Assembly: GCA_017643645.1 (NCBI GenBank)
Contig: JAEPNB010000010.1
Span: 1 to 64,000 of the forward strand
DNA: 64,000 nt
Source: Balneola sp.
Lineage (GTDB): Bacteria > Bacteroidota > Rhodothermia > Balneolales > Balneolaceae
Reading direction: 5' to 3'
Shown: positions 42,313 through 50,985 of the stretch, piece by piece
How positions within the stretch are numbered: the first letter of the stretch is position 1
Layout of the letters: every line of letters begins with the position of its first letter
Made by a program: the position numbers and the translations under genes
Notes under the pieces: generated by a model
What the model was told of the DNA's origin: nothing
Database searches by the model: none
What the model saw: the letters and a program-made list of their open reading frames with translations, nothing else

Positions 42313-43230
42313 TTGCGAATAATTCTACTCGGCCCTACCGCTTCCGGTAAAACGGAACTCTCTCTTCAGGTTGCTGAAGAGCTTGGAATTCCTATCATTT
42401 CGGTTGATTCCCGCCAGTGCTACAAGCATTTGGATATTGGAACGGCGAAACCATCTGATAAAGAATTGCAAAGAGTAGAGCATTACAATATTTCCAATCT
42501 TGAATTGGATGAATCCGATTCCGTTCGGGCATTTTCAGAGCGCGCAGAAGTCTGGGAAAAAGAAATTTTAAGTTCATCGGATCATTCTTTTTTTGTTGGA
42601 GGAAGTACCCTACATCTACAAAGTTTAATTCGACCAATTGAAGATATACCATCCGCAAACGAAGAGAATATTGCAGAGATAGAATCTCAGATTGATAGAG
42701 AAGGAATTGAACCTGTTTACAATAAACTAAACTCTGTTGATCCTGAATACGTGAAAACAATGGACGGCATGAATCGTCAACGGATAATCCGTGCTTTGGA
42801 TGTGTGGATGCAAACCAGTAAACCGTTCAGCTCTTTTCACTCAAACCAAAAATTTGAACTACCTGATGATACACTGGTCTTCGGGCTTCAGAGAGACAGA
42901 CAAAATCTTTACGACCGAATCAATCAAAGAGTGGACAATATGATTGATGAAGGTTTGGTAGAAGAAACCCAAAAAGTGCTTGAAATGGGTTACTCAAAAG
43001 ATCTTCAGCCTTTAAATGCTGTTGGATATCGGGAGATCATCGCTGTTCTGGAAGGCAAAATGGAACTCGATAAAGCCGTCGAAAAGATCAAAACTCAAAC
43101 CAGACGGTACGCAAAACGGCAACTTACCTGGTTCAGACGCTGGGATTTTATCGAATGGCTTCCTGCTGATAAAAAAAAACCTGAAGAACTTAAAGAAATC
43201 CTGCTATCTCATTTAGCAGCTAAGCAATAG
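42313..43230 (+). CDS. miaA: tRNA dimethylallyltransferase
   Basis: A 305-residue enzyme adding the isopentenyl group to A37 of tRNAs reading U-initial codons. The P-loop is GPTASGKTE (7-15), followed by PIISVDSRQCYKHLDIGTAKP and the C-terminal RRYAKRQLTWFRRW. The start is TTG 42313: a stop lies two codons upstream and the conserved P-loop follows within seven residues, so no ATG is possible. A nine-A run at 43171-43179 lies near the C-terminus; slippage by one would stop at once. It heads the operon miaA - purS - clpS - purQ - lptB - rhodanese. Confidence 0.95.
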   Translation: MRIILLGPTASGKTELSLQVAEELGIPIISVDSRQCYKHLDIGTAKPSDKELQRVEHYNISNLELDESDSVRAFSERAEVWEKEILSSSDHSFFVGGSTLHLQSLIRPIEDIPSANEENIAEIESQIDREGIEPVYNKLNSVDPEYVKTMDGMNRQRIIRALDVWMQTSKPFSSFHSNQKFELPDDTLVFGLQRDRQNLYDRINQRVDNMIDEGLVEETQKVLEMGYSKDLQPLNAVGYREIIAVLEGKMELDKAVEKIKTQTRRYAKRQLTWFRRWDFIEWLPADKKKPEELKEILLSHLAAKQ

Positions 43231-43270
43231 AAGCCGTAAATTTGGGCTCACTTTTAAAACTCGTTCATTC

Positions 43271-43516
43271 ATGTACAAAGCAAAAGTAAACGTAACACTA
43301 CGCCCCTCCATTCTTGACCCAAAAGGAAAAGCGGCTCATCATGCTCTTCAAAATCTTGGGTTGAATGATGTTCAACAAGTACGGATAGGTAAATTTATTG
43401 AACTGGATGTAAACGCTGACAGCAAAGAAGCCGCAACTAAAGTTGTGGAATCCGCATGTGCACAATTGTTAGCTAATGAAGTAATGGAAGACTACGAGAT
43501 TTCATTCGAAGATTGA
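43271..43516 (+). CDS. purS: Phosphoribosylformylglycinamidine synthase subunit PurS
   Basis: An 81-residue small subunit of the three-part FGAM synthase (PurL/PurS/PurQ) of purine biosynthesis. Motifs are VTLRPSILDPKGKAAHHAL and FIELDVNADSKEAAT. It overlaps the clpS start by one base, with purQ after clpS, so the complex subunits are interrupted by clpS. PurL is not in the window. Confidence 0.95.
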   Translation: MYKAKVNVTLRPSILDPKGKAAHHALQNLGLNDVQQVRIGKFIELDVNADSKEAATKVVESACAQLLANEVMEDYEISFED

Positions 43517-43836
43517 TGAAACCTTTGGCTCAATTTACAGACTCAGAGATTCTGCTTGCTGATACTGATGAGCTGACAAAAACCGAAGAACAGGTTGAAG
43601 AGAGTATAGATACTCCTTGGCGCTTGTTCTTGTTTGATGACGACATACATACGTTCGATGAAGTAATTGAACAAATCGTGAAAGCAAAAGGCTGTAGTTA
43701 TTCTGTAGCTCAGGACTTAACCTTTCAGGTTCATAACAACGGCAAAGCCTTGATACATGAAGGCGAGTTTATTGAGTGCCTGAAAATGGAAGGTGTTTTA
43801 AAAGAAATTCAACTTGTAACCGAAATAAGAGGTTAG
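43516..43836 (+). CDS. clpS: ClpS-family adaptor (ClpS2-like motif)
   Basis: A 106-residue ClpS-family protein, which would bind N-degron substrates and hand them to ClpAP/ClpCP. The core is clear: PWRLFLFDDDIHTFDEVIEQI and AQDLTFQVHNNGKALIHEG. The substrate-pocket NDD-x-T-P-M motif of E. coli ClpS reads DDDIHTFDEV here, with Asn34 changed to Asp; the DDD-x-N/H-T-F form resembles cyanobacterial ClpS2, which has altered N-degron specificity. That comparison is from memory. ATG 43516 overlaps the purS stop (TGATG); purQ follows one base later. Inserted in the purine operon for no obvious reason. Confidence 0.88.
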   Translation: MKPLAQFTDSEILLADTDELTKTEEQVEESIDTPWRLFLFDDDIHTFDEVIEQIVKAKGCSYSVAQDLTFQVHNNGKALIHEGEFIECLKMEGVLKEIQLVTEIRG

Positions 43837-43837
43837 C

Positions 43838-44536
43838 GTGGCAACATTTGGAGTAATAGTTTTTCCCGGATCTAATTGTGATCATGATGCATATCATGCA
43901 ATGAAGCACATCATGAATTGTGATGTTAAATTTCTCTGGCATAAAGACACCGATCTTTCGGGTATTGATTTTCTGATCGTTCCGGGAGGATTCTCTTATG
44001 GTGATTATCTTCGTTCAGGAGCTATCGCTCGTTTCTCTCCTATTATGCAGGAAGTAGTAAAGTTTGCTGAAAAAGGAGGACCTGTTCTCGGAATCTGTAA
44101 TGGTTTTCAGATCTTGCTCGAAGCTGGCTTGATTCCGGGAGCCATGATGCACAATCAAGATCTCCGTTTTGTGTGCAAGAATGTTTTTATCCGCTGCGAG
44201 ACCACTGATTCTCTTTTTACCAATTCTTTAACCAAGGGTCAGGTTTTTGACATCCCTGTTTCTCATGGTGAAGGGAATTATCACATTAATGAATCCGGGT
44301 TAAAATCTCTTCAGGACCAAGACCAGATCTTATTCAGGTATTCTGATGCTGATGGAAATCTAACTGAGGAATCTAATTTTAATGGTTCTATCGATCATAT
44401 TGCCGGAATTACCAACGATGGCAGAAATGTTCTTGGCATGATGCCGCATCCTGAACGCGCAATGGAAAAACTTTTGGGTTCAGATGATGGTAAGATCATA
44501 TTTGATTCTATTCTCAACTCCTTGTCAGTTGCTTAA
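43838..44536 (+). CDS. purQ: Phosphoribosylformylglycinamidine synthase subunit PurQ
   Basis: A 232-residue glutaminase subunit of FGAM synthase. The class I amidotransferase features are VFPGSNCDHDA, PGGFSYGDYLRSG, the nucleophile C87 in LGICNGFQ and the C-terminal MMPHPERAMEK with the catalytic His. The start codon is GTG, with agagg six bases upstream as ribosome binding site; the clpS stop is one base before it. Complete. Confidence 0.96.
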   Translation: MATFGVIVFPGSNCDHDAYHAMKHIMNCDVKFLWHKDTDLSGIDFLIVPGGFSYGDYLRSGAIARFSPIMQEVVKFAEKGGPVLGICNGFQILLEAGLIPGAMMHNQDLRFVCKNVFIRCETTDSLFTNSLTKGQVFDIPVSHGEGNYHINESGLKSLQDQDQILFRYSDADGNLTEESNFNGSIDHIAGITNDGRNVLGMMPHPERAMEKLLGSDDGKIIFDSILNSLSVA

Positions 44537-44558
44537 GATTTAGTACATTAACTGAATC

Positions 44559-45320
44559 ATGAGTGACCACACACAAACAGATCTGACATTACATAGCGAA
44601 AAACTCGTTAAGCGATACAGAAAAAGAACTGTAGTTAACGAAGTCTCTATTAATGTAAAACAGGGCGAGATCGTAGGATTGTTGGGACCGAATGGAGCGG
44701 GAAAAACCACAACTTTTTATATGATGGTCGGTTTGGTGACTCCAAATTCAGGTAAGATATTTCTTAACGATACCAACATCACAAAAAAGCCCATGTATAA
44801 AAGGGCCCGAATGGGAGTTGGATATTTAGCTCAAGAAGCCAGCGTATTCAGAAATTTGACCGTTCGTGAAAATCTTGAGTCCATACTTCAGTTTTTTTCT
44901 GTTCCTTCAAAAGAAATCAAGCAACGTGTTGATAAGCTAATTGAAGAATTTGGACTTCATAAAGTAGTAAACAACAAAGGATATTCTTTATCGGGTGGTG
45001 AGCGCAGAAGAACAGAGATAGCCCGGGCTTTGGTGACGGAACCTAAATTTATACTTTTGGATGAACCCTTTGCCGGTGTTGATCCAATCGCTGTTGAAGA
45101 TATTCAGGAAATTGTAGCTCAGCTCACTAAACAAAATATTGGAATTCTTATCACCGATCATAACGTTCATGAAACACTAGCCATTACTGACCGGGCATAT
45201 TTGATGTTTGAGGGTAACATTTTAATGGAAGGAACGGCTGATATTTTGGCTGAAAATGAAGACGCTAAAAAGTTATATTTAGGTGAGCAATTTAAATTAG
45301 ACAGATATAAAAACGATTAA
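44559..45320 (+). CDS. lptB: LPS export ABC transporter ATP-binding protein LptB
   Basis: A 253-residue ATPase powering lipopolysaccharide extraction through LptBFGC. Walker [10 protein letters not shown] (about 43-51), Q-loop LAQEASVFR, signature LSGGERRR (about 144-151), Walker [14 protein letters not shown] and switch His in ITDHNV. The switch and Q-loop forms are those of LptB. It lies 22 bases after purQ and 12 before the rhodanese gene, in the miaA-purQ operon. LptF/G are not in this window. Confidence 0.95.
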   Translation: MSDHTQTDLTLHSEKLVKRYRKRTVVNEVSINVKQGEIVGLLGPNGAGKTTTFYMMVGLVTPNSGKIFLNDTNITKKPMYKRARMGVGYLAQEASVFRNLTVRENLESILQFFSVPSKEIKQRVDKLIEEFGLHKVVNNKGYSLSGGERRRTEIARALVTEPKFILLDEPFAGVDPIAVEDIQEIVAQLTKQNIGILITDHNVHETLAITDRAYLMFEGNILMEGTADILAENEDAKKLYLGEQFKLDRYKND

Positions 45321-45332
45321 CAAAAAGTTAGC

Positions 45333-45653
45333 ATGAAGGAAATAACAGTACAAGAATTAAAAGAAAAGAAAGAATCCGGGGATGATTTTTTTCTGCTTGA
45401 TGTAAGAGAAGGTTTTGAATACATGGTATCCAACTTAGATGGAGAAAATATTCCATTGGGAGACCTTCCATCAAGAGTAGATGAGATCAAGAACCACAAA
45501 GATTCTGAAGTAGTTGTAATGTGCCGTTCAGGCGGACGAAGCGGAAAAGCCCTTGAATTTCTTGAGAAAGAAGGTTTTTCTAACGTTCACAACCTAAAAG
45601 GCGGTATTACAGCATGGTCAAAGGAAATTGACACTTCAATGCCTGTAGCTTAA
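45333..45653 (+). CDS. Rhodanese-like single-domain sulfurtransferase
   Basis: A 106-residue protein with one rhodanese domain, moving sulfane sulfur. It has the DVRE motif (LLDVREGFEY), and the active-site Cys64 loop CRSGGRSGK. Such proteins support sulfur relay, thiosulfate use or redox repair. It ends the six-gene operon starting at miaA and is convergent with rho. Confidence 0.9.
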   Translation: MKEITVQELKEKKESGDDFFLLDVREGFEYMVSNLDGENIPLGDLPSRVDEIKNHKDSEVVVMCRSGGRSGKALEFLEKEGFSNVHNLKGGITAWSKEIDTSMPVA

Positions 45654-45680
45654 TAACTTAGAATTGAATCTTATTTCAGA

Positions 45681-46904
45681 TTAACTGGTCGCAGCAATCT
45701 GGTTCAACAGTTCCTGATTGCTTTCAGTGTTATTTAAAACCTTTAGCAATCCTAACATAGATTCTTTCGGAGATTTCTTTAAAAGATATCTTCTAACCAT
45801 ATTTCGTTCTTCCAGTGAATCCGTAATAAACTTTTCTTCGTTTCTGGTACCTGAAGCAGTTATGTTTATGGACGGATAGATCCGGTCGTTTGCCAGCTCT
45901 CTGTCCAGAACAAGTTCCATGTTTCCGGTTCCTTTGAACTCTTCGAAAATAAGGTCATCCATTCTGGAATTAGTTTCAATCAGGCAAGTGGCTATAATTG
46001 TCAAAGAGCCACCACCTTCAATCTTTCTGGCAGACCCAAATATCTTTTTAGGAATTTCCAGTGCCCTGATATCCAAACCACCTGAGAGTGTACGTCCGCT
46101 ATTTGTCTGTATAGCATTGTACGCTCTTCCAAGACGGGTAAGAGAGTCTATAAGTAAAACAGAGTCTTCTCCCATCTCTGCCTTTCTTTTAGCGTATCCT
46201 AAGGCCATTTCAGTAATACGGATGTGGCTTTGTGTCTTGTTATCATTTGAAGAAGCAAATACTTCTGCATCTGTTGAACGAATAAAATCGGTCACTTCTT
46301 CCGGTCGCTCATCAACCAACAAAACACTCAATGGAATATCAGGATGGTTTTCGGTAATACTTTTCGCAATTTGCTTTAGCATTACTGTTTTACCGGTTCT
46401 TGGAGGAGCAACTATCAACGCTCTTTGACCTTTTCCAATTGGAGCCACAAGGTCAATAACCCTCATTTCGATATTGTCTGATGGCTCACCCAACTTGATC
46501 CAATCAACCGGCATAATTGGAGTTTGTCGCTCAAATCTGCTTGATTTAGTCCAGGCTTCCTTATCTTTTCTGTTGATACGATCTACAGAATAAACATGCT
46601 TATTTCCTCTTTTATCCTCTTCGTACTCACCTTCTAGAATAAGACCCGGACGAAGATCTAAAGACTTCACCTCTTCCGGCTTTAGGAACGGATCCTGAGG
46701 GCTGTAACTGAATTCATAATCCAGTTTTCTGATTAATCCCCAGCCTTTCTCATTGATTTCCAGAACACCGGCATATCGTCCCGAAACACCTTGATTTTCC
46801 TTCCAATAGAATTTAGGAATAAAGACATTTCCGCCCTTATTTCTGTTCTTATTATTTCTATTCTTGTTATTACGATTTTTGTAATTTTTCTTGTTCCGTG
46901 CCAT
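45681..46904 (-). CDS. rho: Transcription termination factor Rho
   Basis: A 407-residue hexameric RNA helicase ending transcription. The N-terminus is unusual: instead of the usual helical start it has about 20 residues of Asn/Lys/Arg repeats (KNRNNKNRNNKNRNK) before the RNA-binding OB-fold (GVLEINEKGWGLIRK...). The P-loop is APPRTGKT (canonical APPKAGKT), with the partners VDERPEEVTD, DSLTRLGRAYN, LSGGLDIRAL, GSLTIIATCLIE and FKGTGNMELVLDR intact. Convergent with the rhodanese gene and downstream of the long glycogen-region operon's terminator. The basic tail may add RNA binding. Confidence 0.96.
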   Translation of the reverse strand: MARNKKNYKNRNNKNRNNKNRNKGGNVFIPKFYWKENQGVSGRYAGVLEINEKGWGLIRKLDYEFSYSPQDPFLKPEEVKSLDLRPGLILEGEYEEDKRGNKHVYSVDRINRKDKEAWTKSSRFERQTPIMPVDWIKLGEPSDNIEMRVIDLVAPIGKGQRALIVAPPRTGKTVMLKQIAKSITENHPDIPLSVLLVDERPEEVTDFIRSTDAEVFASSNDNKTQSHIRITEMALGYAKRKAEMGEDSVLLIDSLTRLGRAYNAIQTNSGRTLSGGLDIRALEIPKKIFGSARKIEGGGSLTIIATCLIETNSRMDDLIFEEFKGTGNMELVLDRELANDRIYPSINITASGTRNEEKFITDSLEERNMVRRYLLKKSPKESMLGLLKVLNNTESNQELLNQIAATS

Positions 46905-46980
46905 ATAAATATTTGTTGGTCTCCTCTTCAGTAAGAAGCGTTATTTCAATAAATGTTGAGAATACTAAGGAGAGCGAAGT

Positions 46981-47014
46981 AAAAAAAGAACGGTGCTCAG
47001 ATAAGAGCACCGTT
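46981..47014 (-). terminator. Rho-independent terminator after TPR gene
   Basis: On the minus strand: aacggtgctc, loop ttatct, gagcaccgtt, then a C and seven T. It lies 48 bases past the TPR gene stop and ends the seven-gene glgB - TPR operon. Confidence 0.88.
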
Positions 47015-47061
47015 GTATAAATTAGGTATGAAAAGATACAAATGTTTTTGCTGATAGCAAA

Positions 47062-48402
47062 TTAACGAACAGTAGTTGTTTTGTTGATCCAAGCATAGCA
47101 AGGAGCTACTGAACCATCGATCTTAACTTTTTGTCCATTTTCAAGGTTATCCAAGCGTAAGAATTTATCTTCCCCTGTTGGCGTAACAGCCTCATAATTG
47201 CCTAATTGTGAATTCACAGTATTAGCAACAGACGGATCTTTAGCTTTAGCCATATTTAAATAATCTATAACTAACCAGTAAACCATTCTGTCCTGTGCTT
47301 CAAGCTTTCTGTCTGAAGTACAATTAGTAACAGCCTGAGCATAAATACGAGCTTTATTGATATAAGCCTGACCGTAATTAGGGTCAATCTTTATCGCAGC
47401 ATCTGCGAAATCATCTGCCGTTTTAATATCTCCCTGATTGATATATGCTTCAGCAATATTCAAATTAATCTGCTTCTTTTGGGTTTTATCTTTAGCCATT
47501 TTAAGAGCCTCTTTGTAAAGCTTAATTGCTTCACCATATCGAGCATTACTCTTTTCCGTTTCAGCTAATGCTTTAGCACTGTCAAATGTAGGTTGGATTT
47601 CGTGAAGCTTTCTACGGACCATTGTCAATTCTGACTGATTGTCCTGATCTTCATAAGCTCCTTCAAGGGCTTTTAAAGCCTCTACATTTTGTGGCTCTTC
47701 TTCAAGAATTGGTTTGTAGTATGCAATAACATCTTCCGGAGATTCAAAAAGATCTTTCTGATAGTCGTTTAACTTTTCAACTAATGCTCCTGTAGCATAT
47801 TTAGAGGCTTCGTTAATTATTTCTTGTGCCTTTTGGGTTTCTCCCTTATTCACATAGTTACGAAGTAAATTGTCAACATAATATCCGCGTGCTGTAGTCG
47901 TGGTTTTTTTAGGGTTTTGATCAAACATGATCTGAAACTCCGCATAAGCTTTAGCAACAGCATCGGTTATTATAGAATTATTTTCCAGGAAAAATCTTCC
48001 TTTCTGTTGGTGAGTTTTGTATACCTGATCTTTATCATCACTGTACAGTTCCAGTTTAGTATCAAATACCATTAGAGCCGAGTCTAGGTAAGATGCTTTA
48101 ACACCAGGGTCTGTCTCGCCTTTAGCAATTTCCTGATATATAGTTGTAAATCTATCCAATTGTCTCGCTAGTTCAAATCCAGGAAAGCCTTCAATTTCTT
48201 TCGGTTTAGAACAAAGAATCCATTTCCCAAATTTGAGAGCCATTGAATAATCTTTATTCTTAAAATTAGATTGATAAATAGAGAACGCTGCAATCGGCTT
48301 CAATCCATCAGGCGGTTCTGTAGTAGTACATTCAGCCTGTGCAGTTACCATTGCAGAGCTTGCAAATAAAAATCCAATAACTAAAGTTAAATTTTTCATC
48401 AT
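47062..48402 (-). CDS. Exported TPR repeat protein
   Basis: A 446-residue protein with signal peptide (cleavage near VTAQA, residue 21-22) and at least five TPR-like units, e.g. ALKALEGAYEDQDNQSEL, AIKLYKEALKMAKDKTQ and AEAYINQGDIKTADDFADA. Three Cys (ECTTTEP, ILCSKPK, TNCTSDR, PCYAW) suggest disulfides in the periplasm. It closes the glycogen-region operon before the terminator. Function is unknown; likely a scaffold of envelope proteins. The two start ATGs are adjacent (48402, 48399). Confidence 0.85.
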   Translation of the reverse strand: MMKNLTLVIGFLFASSAMVTAQAECTTTEPPDGLKPIAAFSIYQSNFKNKDYSMALKFGKWILCSKPKEIEGFPGFELARQLDRFTTIYQEIAKGETDPGVKASYLDSALMVFDTKLELYSDDKDQVYKTHQQKGRFFLENNSIITDAVAKAYAEFQIMFDQNPKKTTTTARGYYVDNLLRNYVNKGETQKAQEIINEASKYATGALVEKLNDYQKDLFESPEDVIAYYKPILEEEPQNVEALKALEGAYEDQDNQSELTMVRRKLHEIQPTFDSAKALAETEKSNARYGEAIKLYKEALKMAKDKTQKKQINLNIAEAYINQGDIKTADDFADAAIKIDPNYGQAYINKARIYAQAVTNCTSDRKLEAQDRMVYWLVIDYLNMAKAKDPSVANTVNSQLGNYEAVTPTGEDKFLRLDNLENGQKVKIDGSVAPCYAWINKTTTVR

Positions 48403-48467
48403 ATCACAATTATTGTTATCAACTTTTTGATATTAACATATCAGAGTATAAGAATATTACTTTAAAA

Positions 48468-49769
48468 TTAATTAAGCTTTCTTCTTAAAAACATCAATTC
48501 TGTAAGGTTCACAGAAAGATTTATACCAAATATATTTTCTTTTACTAAATCGTTAGAGACAGATCCCCTTAAACCATATTGAAAACTCAGATCAAACGAG
48601 GATGAAGACCTAAATGTAGGTGATATTAATCCTAAACCCGCAGAAAACCATAAAGTTTCAATATCAGTATTTCTAATTTGTAAATGCCCCGTATCATAAG
48701 ATATTCCGGCACTATACTTAAAATTTGAAAGAAATTTCGAAGAATTTGTTTTATACGGATGGTACTGAAAACCAAAGCCGTAGGTATTTCTATTCTTAAA
48801 TGCCATCTCTTCCGAGGTAGAAAATTCGTATCTAGCTTCATCCCATTTTTCTATTTGAAATTCAGCTGAGGCGTTAAATTTCGGGCTTAAAAAATAAGAT
48901 ACTCCTCCACCTATTTTTAAAGGCAGGCTAACCTCCCCATTGACTTCGTCTCCAATCTGAACAATTTCAACCTCTTCTCCTACTTGTTTTACGGTTTCGG
49001 CTTTTCTTTTTGCATCAAAGGAAGTAGGTAAGGTAAGTGTAGCTCCAATCTGAAATGCATCATTATTATTAAATACGTTCTTTGTATTAAACAATAATCC
49101 GAAGCGATGAGAAACGGAAGTCCCATTAATTCTTTCTGTTACATTGTTTACTGAACTTTCCCCGTCTATGAAAAAGACTGTCTCATTTTCCTTTTCAGTT
49201 AAGAAGGAATATGACGGTGCGTATCCAATAGAAATGTTTTTCGTAATTTTAGCTCCGAAACCAACTTCAAATTTAGTTGCTCCACCTGTACCGGTTCTAT
49301 TCGAAAAGTATTCAGAACTGGTGGTACCAATCTCCAATGTTTGCAAAGAGTTTACATTATAACTTGATCTGGTTTCCGGGTATAAAGCAATGGACATCCC
49401 AAGACGATTTTTCGAAATTGGAAAAACGGCCTGAAAACTACCCACCTTAAGTAAAGAGTTTGACCCACTTGCCTGTGAATCCTTCAGAGAATAGCTCGTA
49501 AAGTCAAAGTTCGCAGCAACCCTTGAATATATTCCGATACCCCAGAATGCCGGATTAGCCAATCCGGGAGATCCCAAATCATTAAAAGAAATACCCATAA
49601 TTCCCATGGCTTTTTCCTGAGCAGTATTGTTTAGGAGGGGTAAACCACTTCCATAACTTGAATAAACCGTTCCTGACTTCCCCTCTTCATTCTGACCATA
49701 AGCACTTGAGGAAATTACAAAGCCACACAGAATAAAAAGTGATAATATTTTGCCGTTAATTTTAGTCAT
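48468..49769 (-). CDS. Outer-membrane beta-barrel protein, FadL/PorV-like
   Basis: A 433-residue exported protein (signal peptide ending SSAYGQ, about residue 26). Alternating beta-strand pattern with motif MGISFNDLGSPGLANPAFWG, close to the DPGLANPA/N-P-A signature of FadL/PorV-like barrels, and a C-terminal strand. Its start overlaps the DUF4270-like stop by one base (TAATG). It probably sits in the outer membrane; substrate or role unknown. In the glycogen-region operon. Confidence 0.8.
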   Translation of the reverse strand: MTKINGKILSLFILCGFVISSSAYGQNEEGKSGTVYSSYGSGLPLLNNTAQEKAMGIMGISFNDLGSPGLANPAFWGIGIYSRVAANFDFTSYSLKDSQASGSNSLLKVGSFQAVFPISKNRLGMSIALYPETRSSYNVNSLQTLEIGTTSSEYFSNRTGTGGATKFEVGFGAKITKNISIGYAPSYSFLTEKENETVFFIDGESSVNNVTERINGTSVSHRFGLLFNTKNVFNNNDAFQIGATLTLPTSFDAKRKAETVKQVGEEVEIVQIGDEVNGEVSLPLKIGGGVSYFLSPKFNASAEFQIEKWDEARYEFSTSEEMAFKNRNTYGFGFQYHPYKTNSSKFLSNFKYSAGISYDTGHLQIRNTDIETLWFSAGLGLISPTFRSSSSFDLSFQYGLRGSVSNDLVKENIFGINLSVNLTELMFLRRKLN

Positions 49770-50962
49770 TATTCTGCTACTGTTAATATAATTTTAGGCT
49801 TTAGTGCTGCGCTACTTGAAGAATCATAAAGCAGTGTAGAGTAAATTATTCCTCCGTTAAAACTCAGGTTAAGAACCAGGTCTTTTTGATTTGGGTCGCC
49901 AAAAAGATATTCATTCACATGGTTTGTAATATCAACTCTGTATCTGTTTTTTAACGAATCCCTGAATCCATCAAAATCCGGAGCTGTAAAGAGTATATCA
50001 TATACCGGCTGAAGATTATCTATGAATCGAAGACCTAAAAATGTAATCTCCGGCCTTACATGGTTTGCAGGCAAAGAATTTTTTAGCTGTAAGGTATCTT
50101 CATACAGATATAATTCTGCTTTCAGAATGTTTTCTTCAGCCATATCACCCAGCAGTTGTTCGAAGTTTAACTTGTAATATGTTTCCAGATCGCTGTTAAG
50201 CAAAATACGATCGTTAAAAGTCGGCTGATTTGTTCTTTCCAGTGTAAAGCCCCTGTCTCTGAAACTAACTGCCAAAGTATCATCTTCTGAATCTACTGTC
50301 AGAAAACTACTTTCTGATATATTCGGGTATAAAATTTGAGAAGCATTGTTTTCAGCAACTATTGCTAATCCAAAGAACTCAAAATTATATAGTGAATCCC
50401 TGTCTTCATCTTCATTATTCACATAAGAAGCATAGTCTAAAAGAAATGATTCAGACAGGTCAACTACCAGGCTGTCCTGATCAGAATACAAAAAAGTACC
50501 TACCTCTTCAGTTTCATCAAAGCCTATCTGATCTGAAGCCAGTATAGATTTCCCCCTCCATCTTTCAGTTACTTTATAAAGAGAATATCTTGTGGATAAA
50601 GTAGTATCTCCATAGACCCTCTTTGGGGTGGTCTTTAAGAATAATTTAAGACTCGTTGAGTTTGTTACGGAATCATCTTGAACCGGAATCAGATTAGGTT
50701 TTAAGTAACCTACCAATTCAAAGGTTCCAAACAAAGGGTCGTCATATTTCCCGATTGGAAGGTTCAGCAAATTCCCGCTAAATATATCTTTGCTTACCCT
50801 TTCAAAATCATTAACAAATAGTGTATCGACTCTGAGTTTCGTTGAATCGACCACACCACTGCCCACAGTGTTACTGTCTTCGCATGAAATAAAACTACCT
50901 GCTACAACTACTGACAAAATGAGCCGCCATGTTAATGCGGCTCTGGAAATGCTTTTTTGCAT
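49769..50962 (-). CDS. DUF4270-like exported lipoprotein
   Basis: A 397-residue lipoprotein from ATG 50962 (TTG one codon earlier is not needed). The lipobox is FISC (Cys27). Motifs such as IGKYDDPLFG resemble the LGSYTDPVFG-like repeats of DUF4270 proteins, which in Flavobacteria and relatives lie next to a glycogen/starch-synthase-like gene, as here (20-base gap). Mostly beta structure. The assignment is by motif memory and context; function of the family is unknown. Confidence 0.72.
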   Translation of the reverse strand: MQKSISRAALTWRLILSVVVAGSFISCEDSNTVGSGVVDSTKLRVDTLFVNDFERVSKDIFSGNLLNLPIGKYDDPLFGTFELVGYLKPNLIPVQDDSVTNSTSLKLFLKTTPKRVYGDTTLSTRYSLYKVTERWRGKSILASDQIGFDETEEVGTFLYSDQDSLVVDLSESFLLDYASYVNNEDEDRDSLYNFEFFGLAIVAENNASQILYPNISESSFLTVDSEDDTLAVSFRDRGFTLERTNQPTFNDRILLNSDLETYYKLNFEQLLGDMAEENILKAELYLYEDTLQLKNSLPANHVRPEITFLGLRFIDNLQPVYDILFTAPDFDGFRDSLKNRYRVDITNHVNEYLFGDPNQKDLVLNLSFNGGIIYSTLLYDSSSSAALKPKIILTVAE

Positions 50963-50985
50963 CAACTCTTTATAAATTTTAAAAA

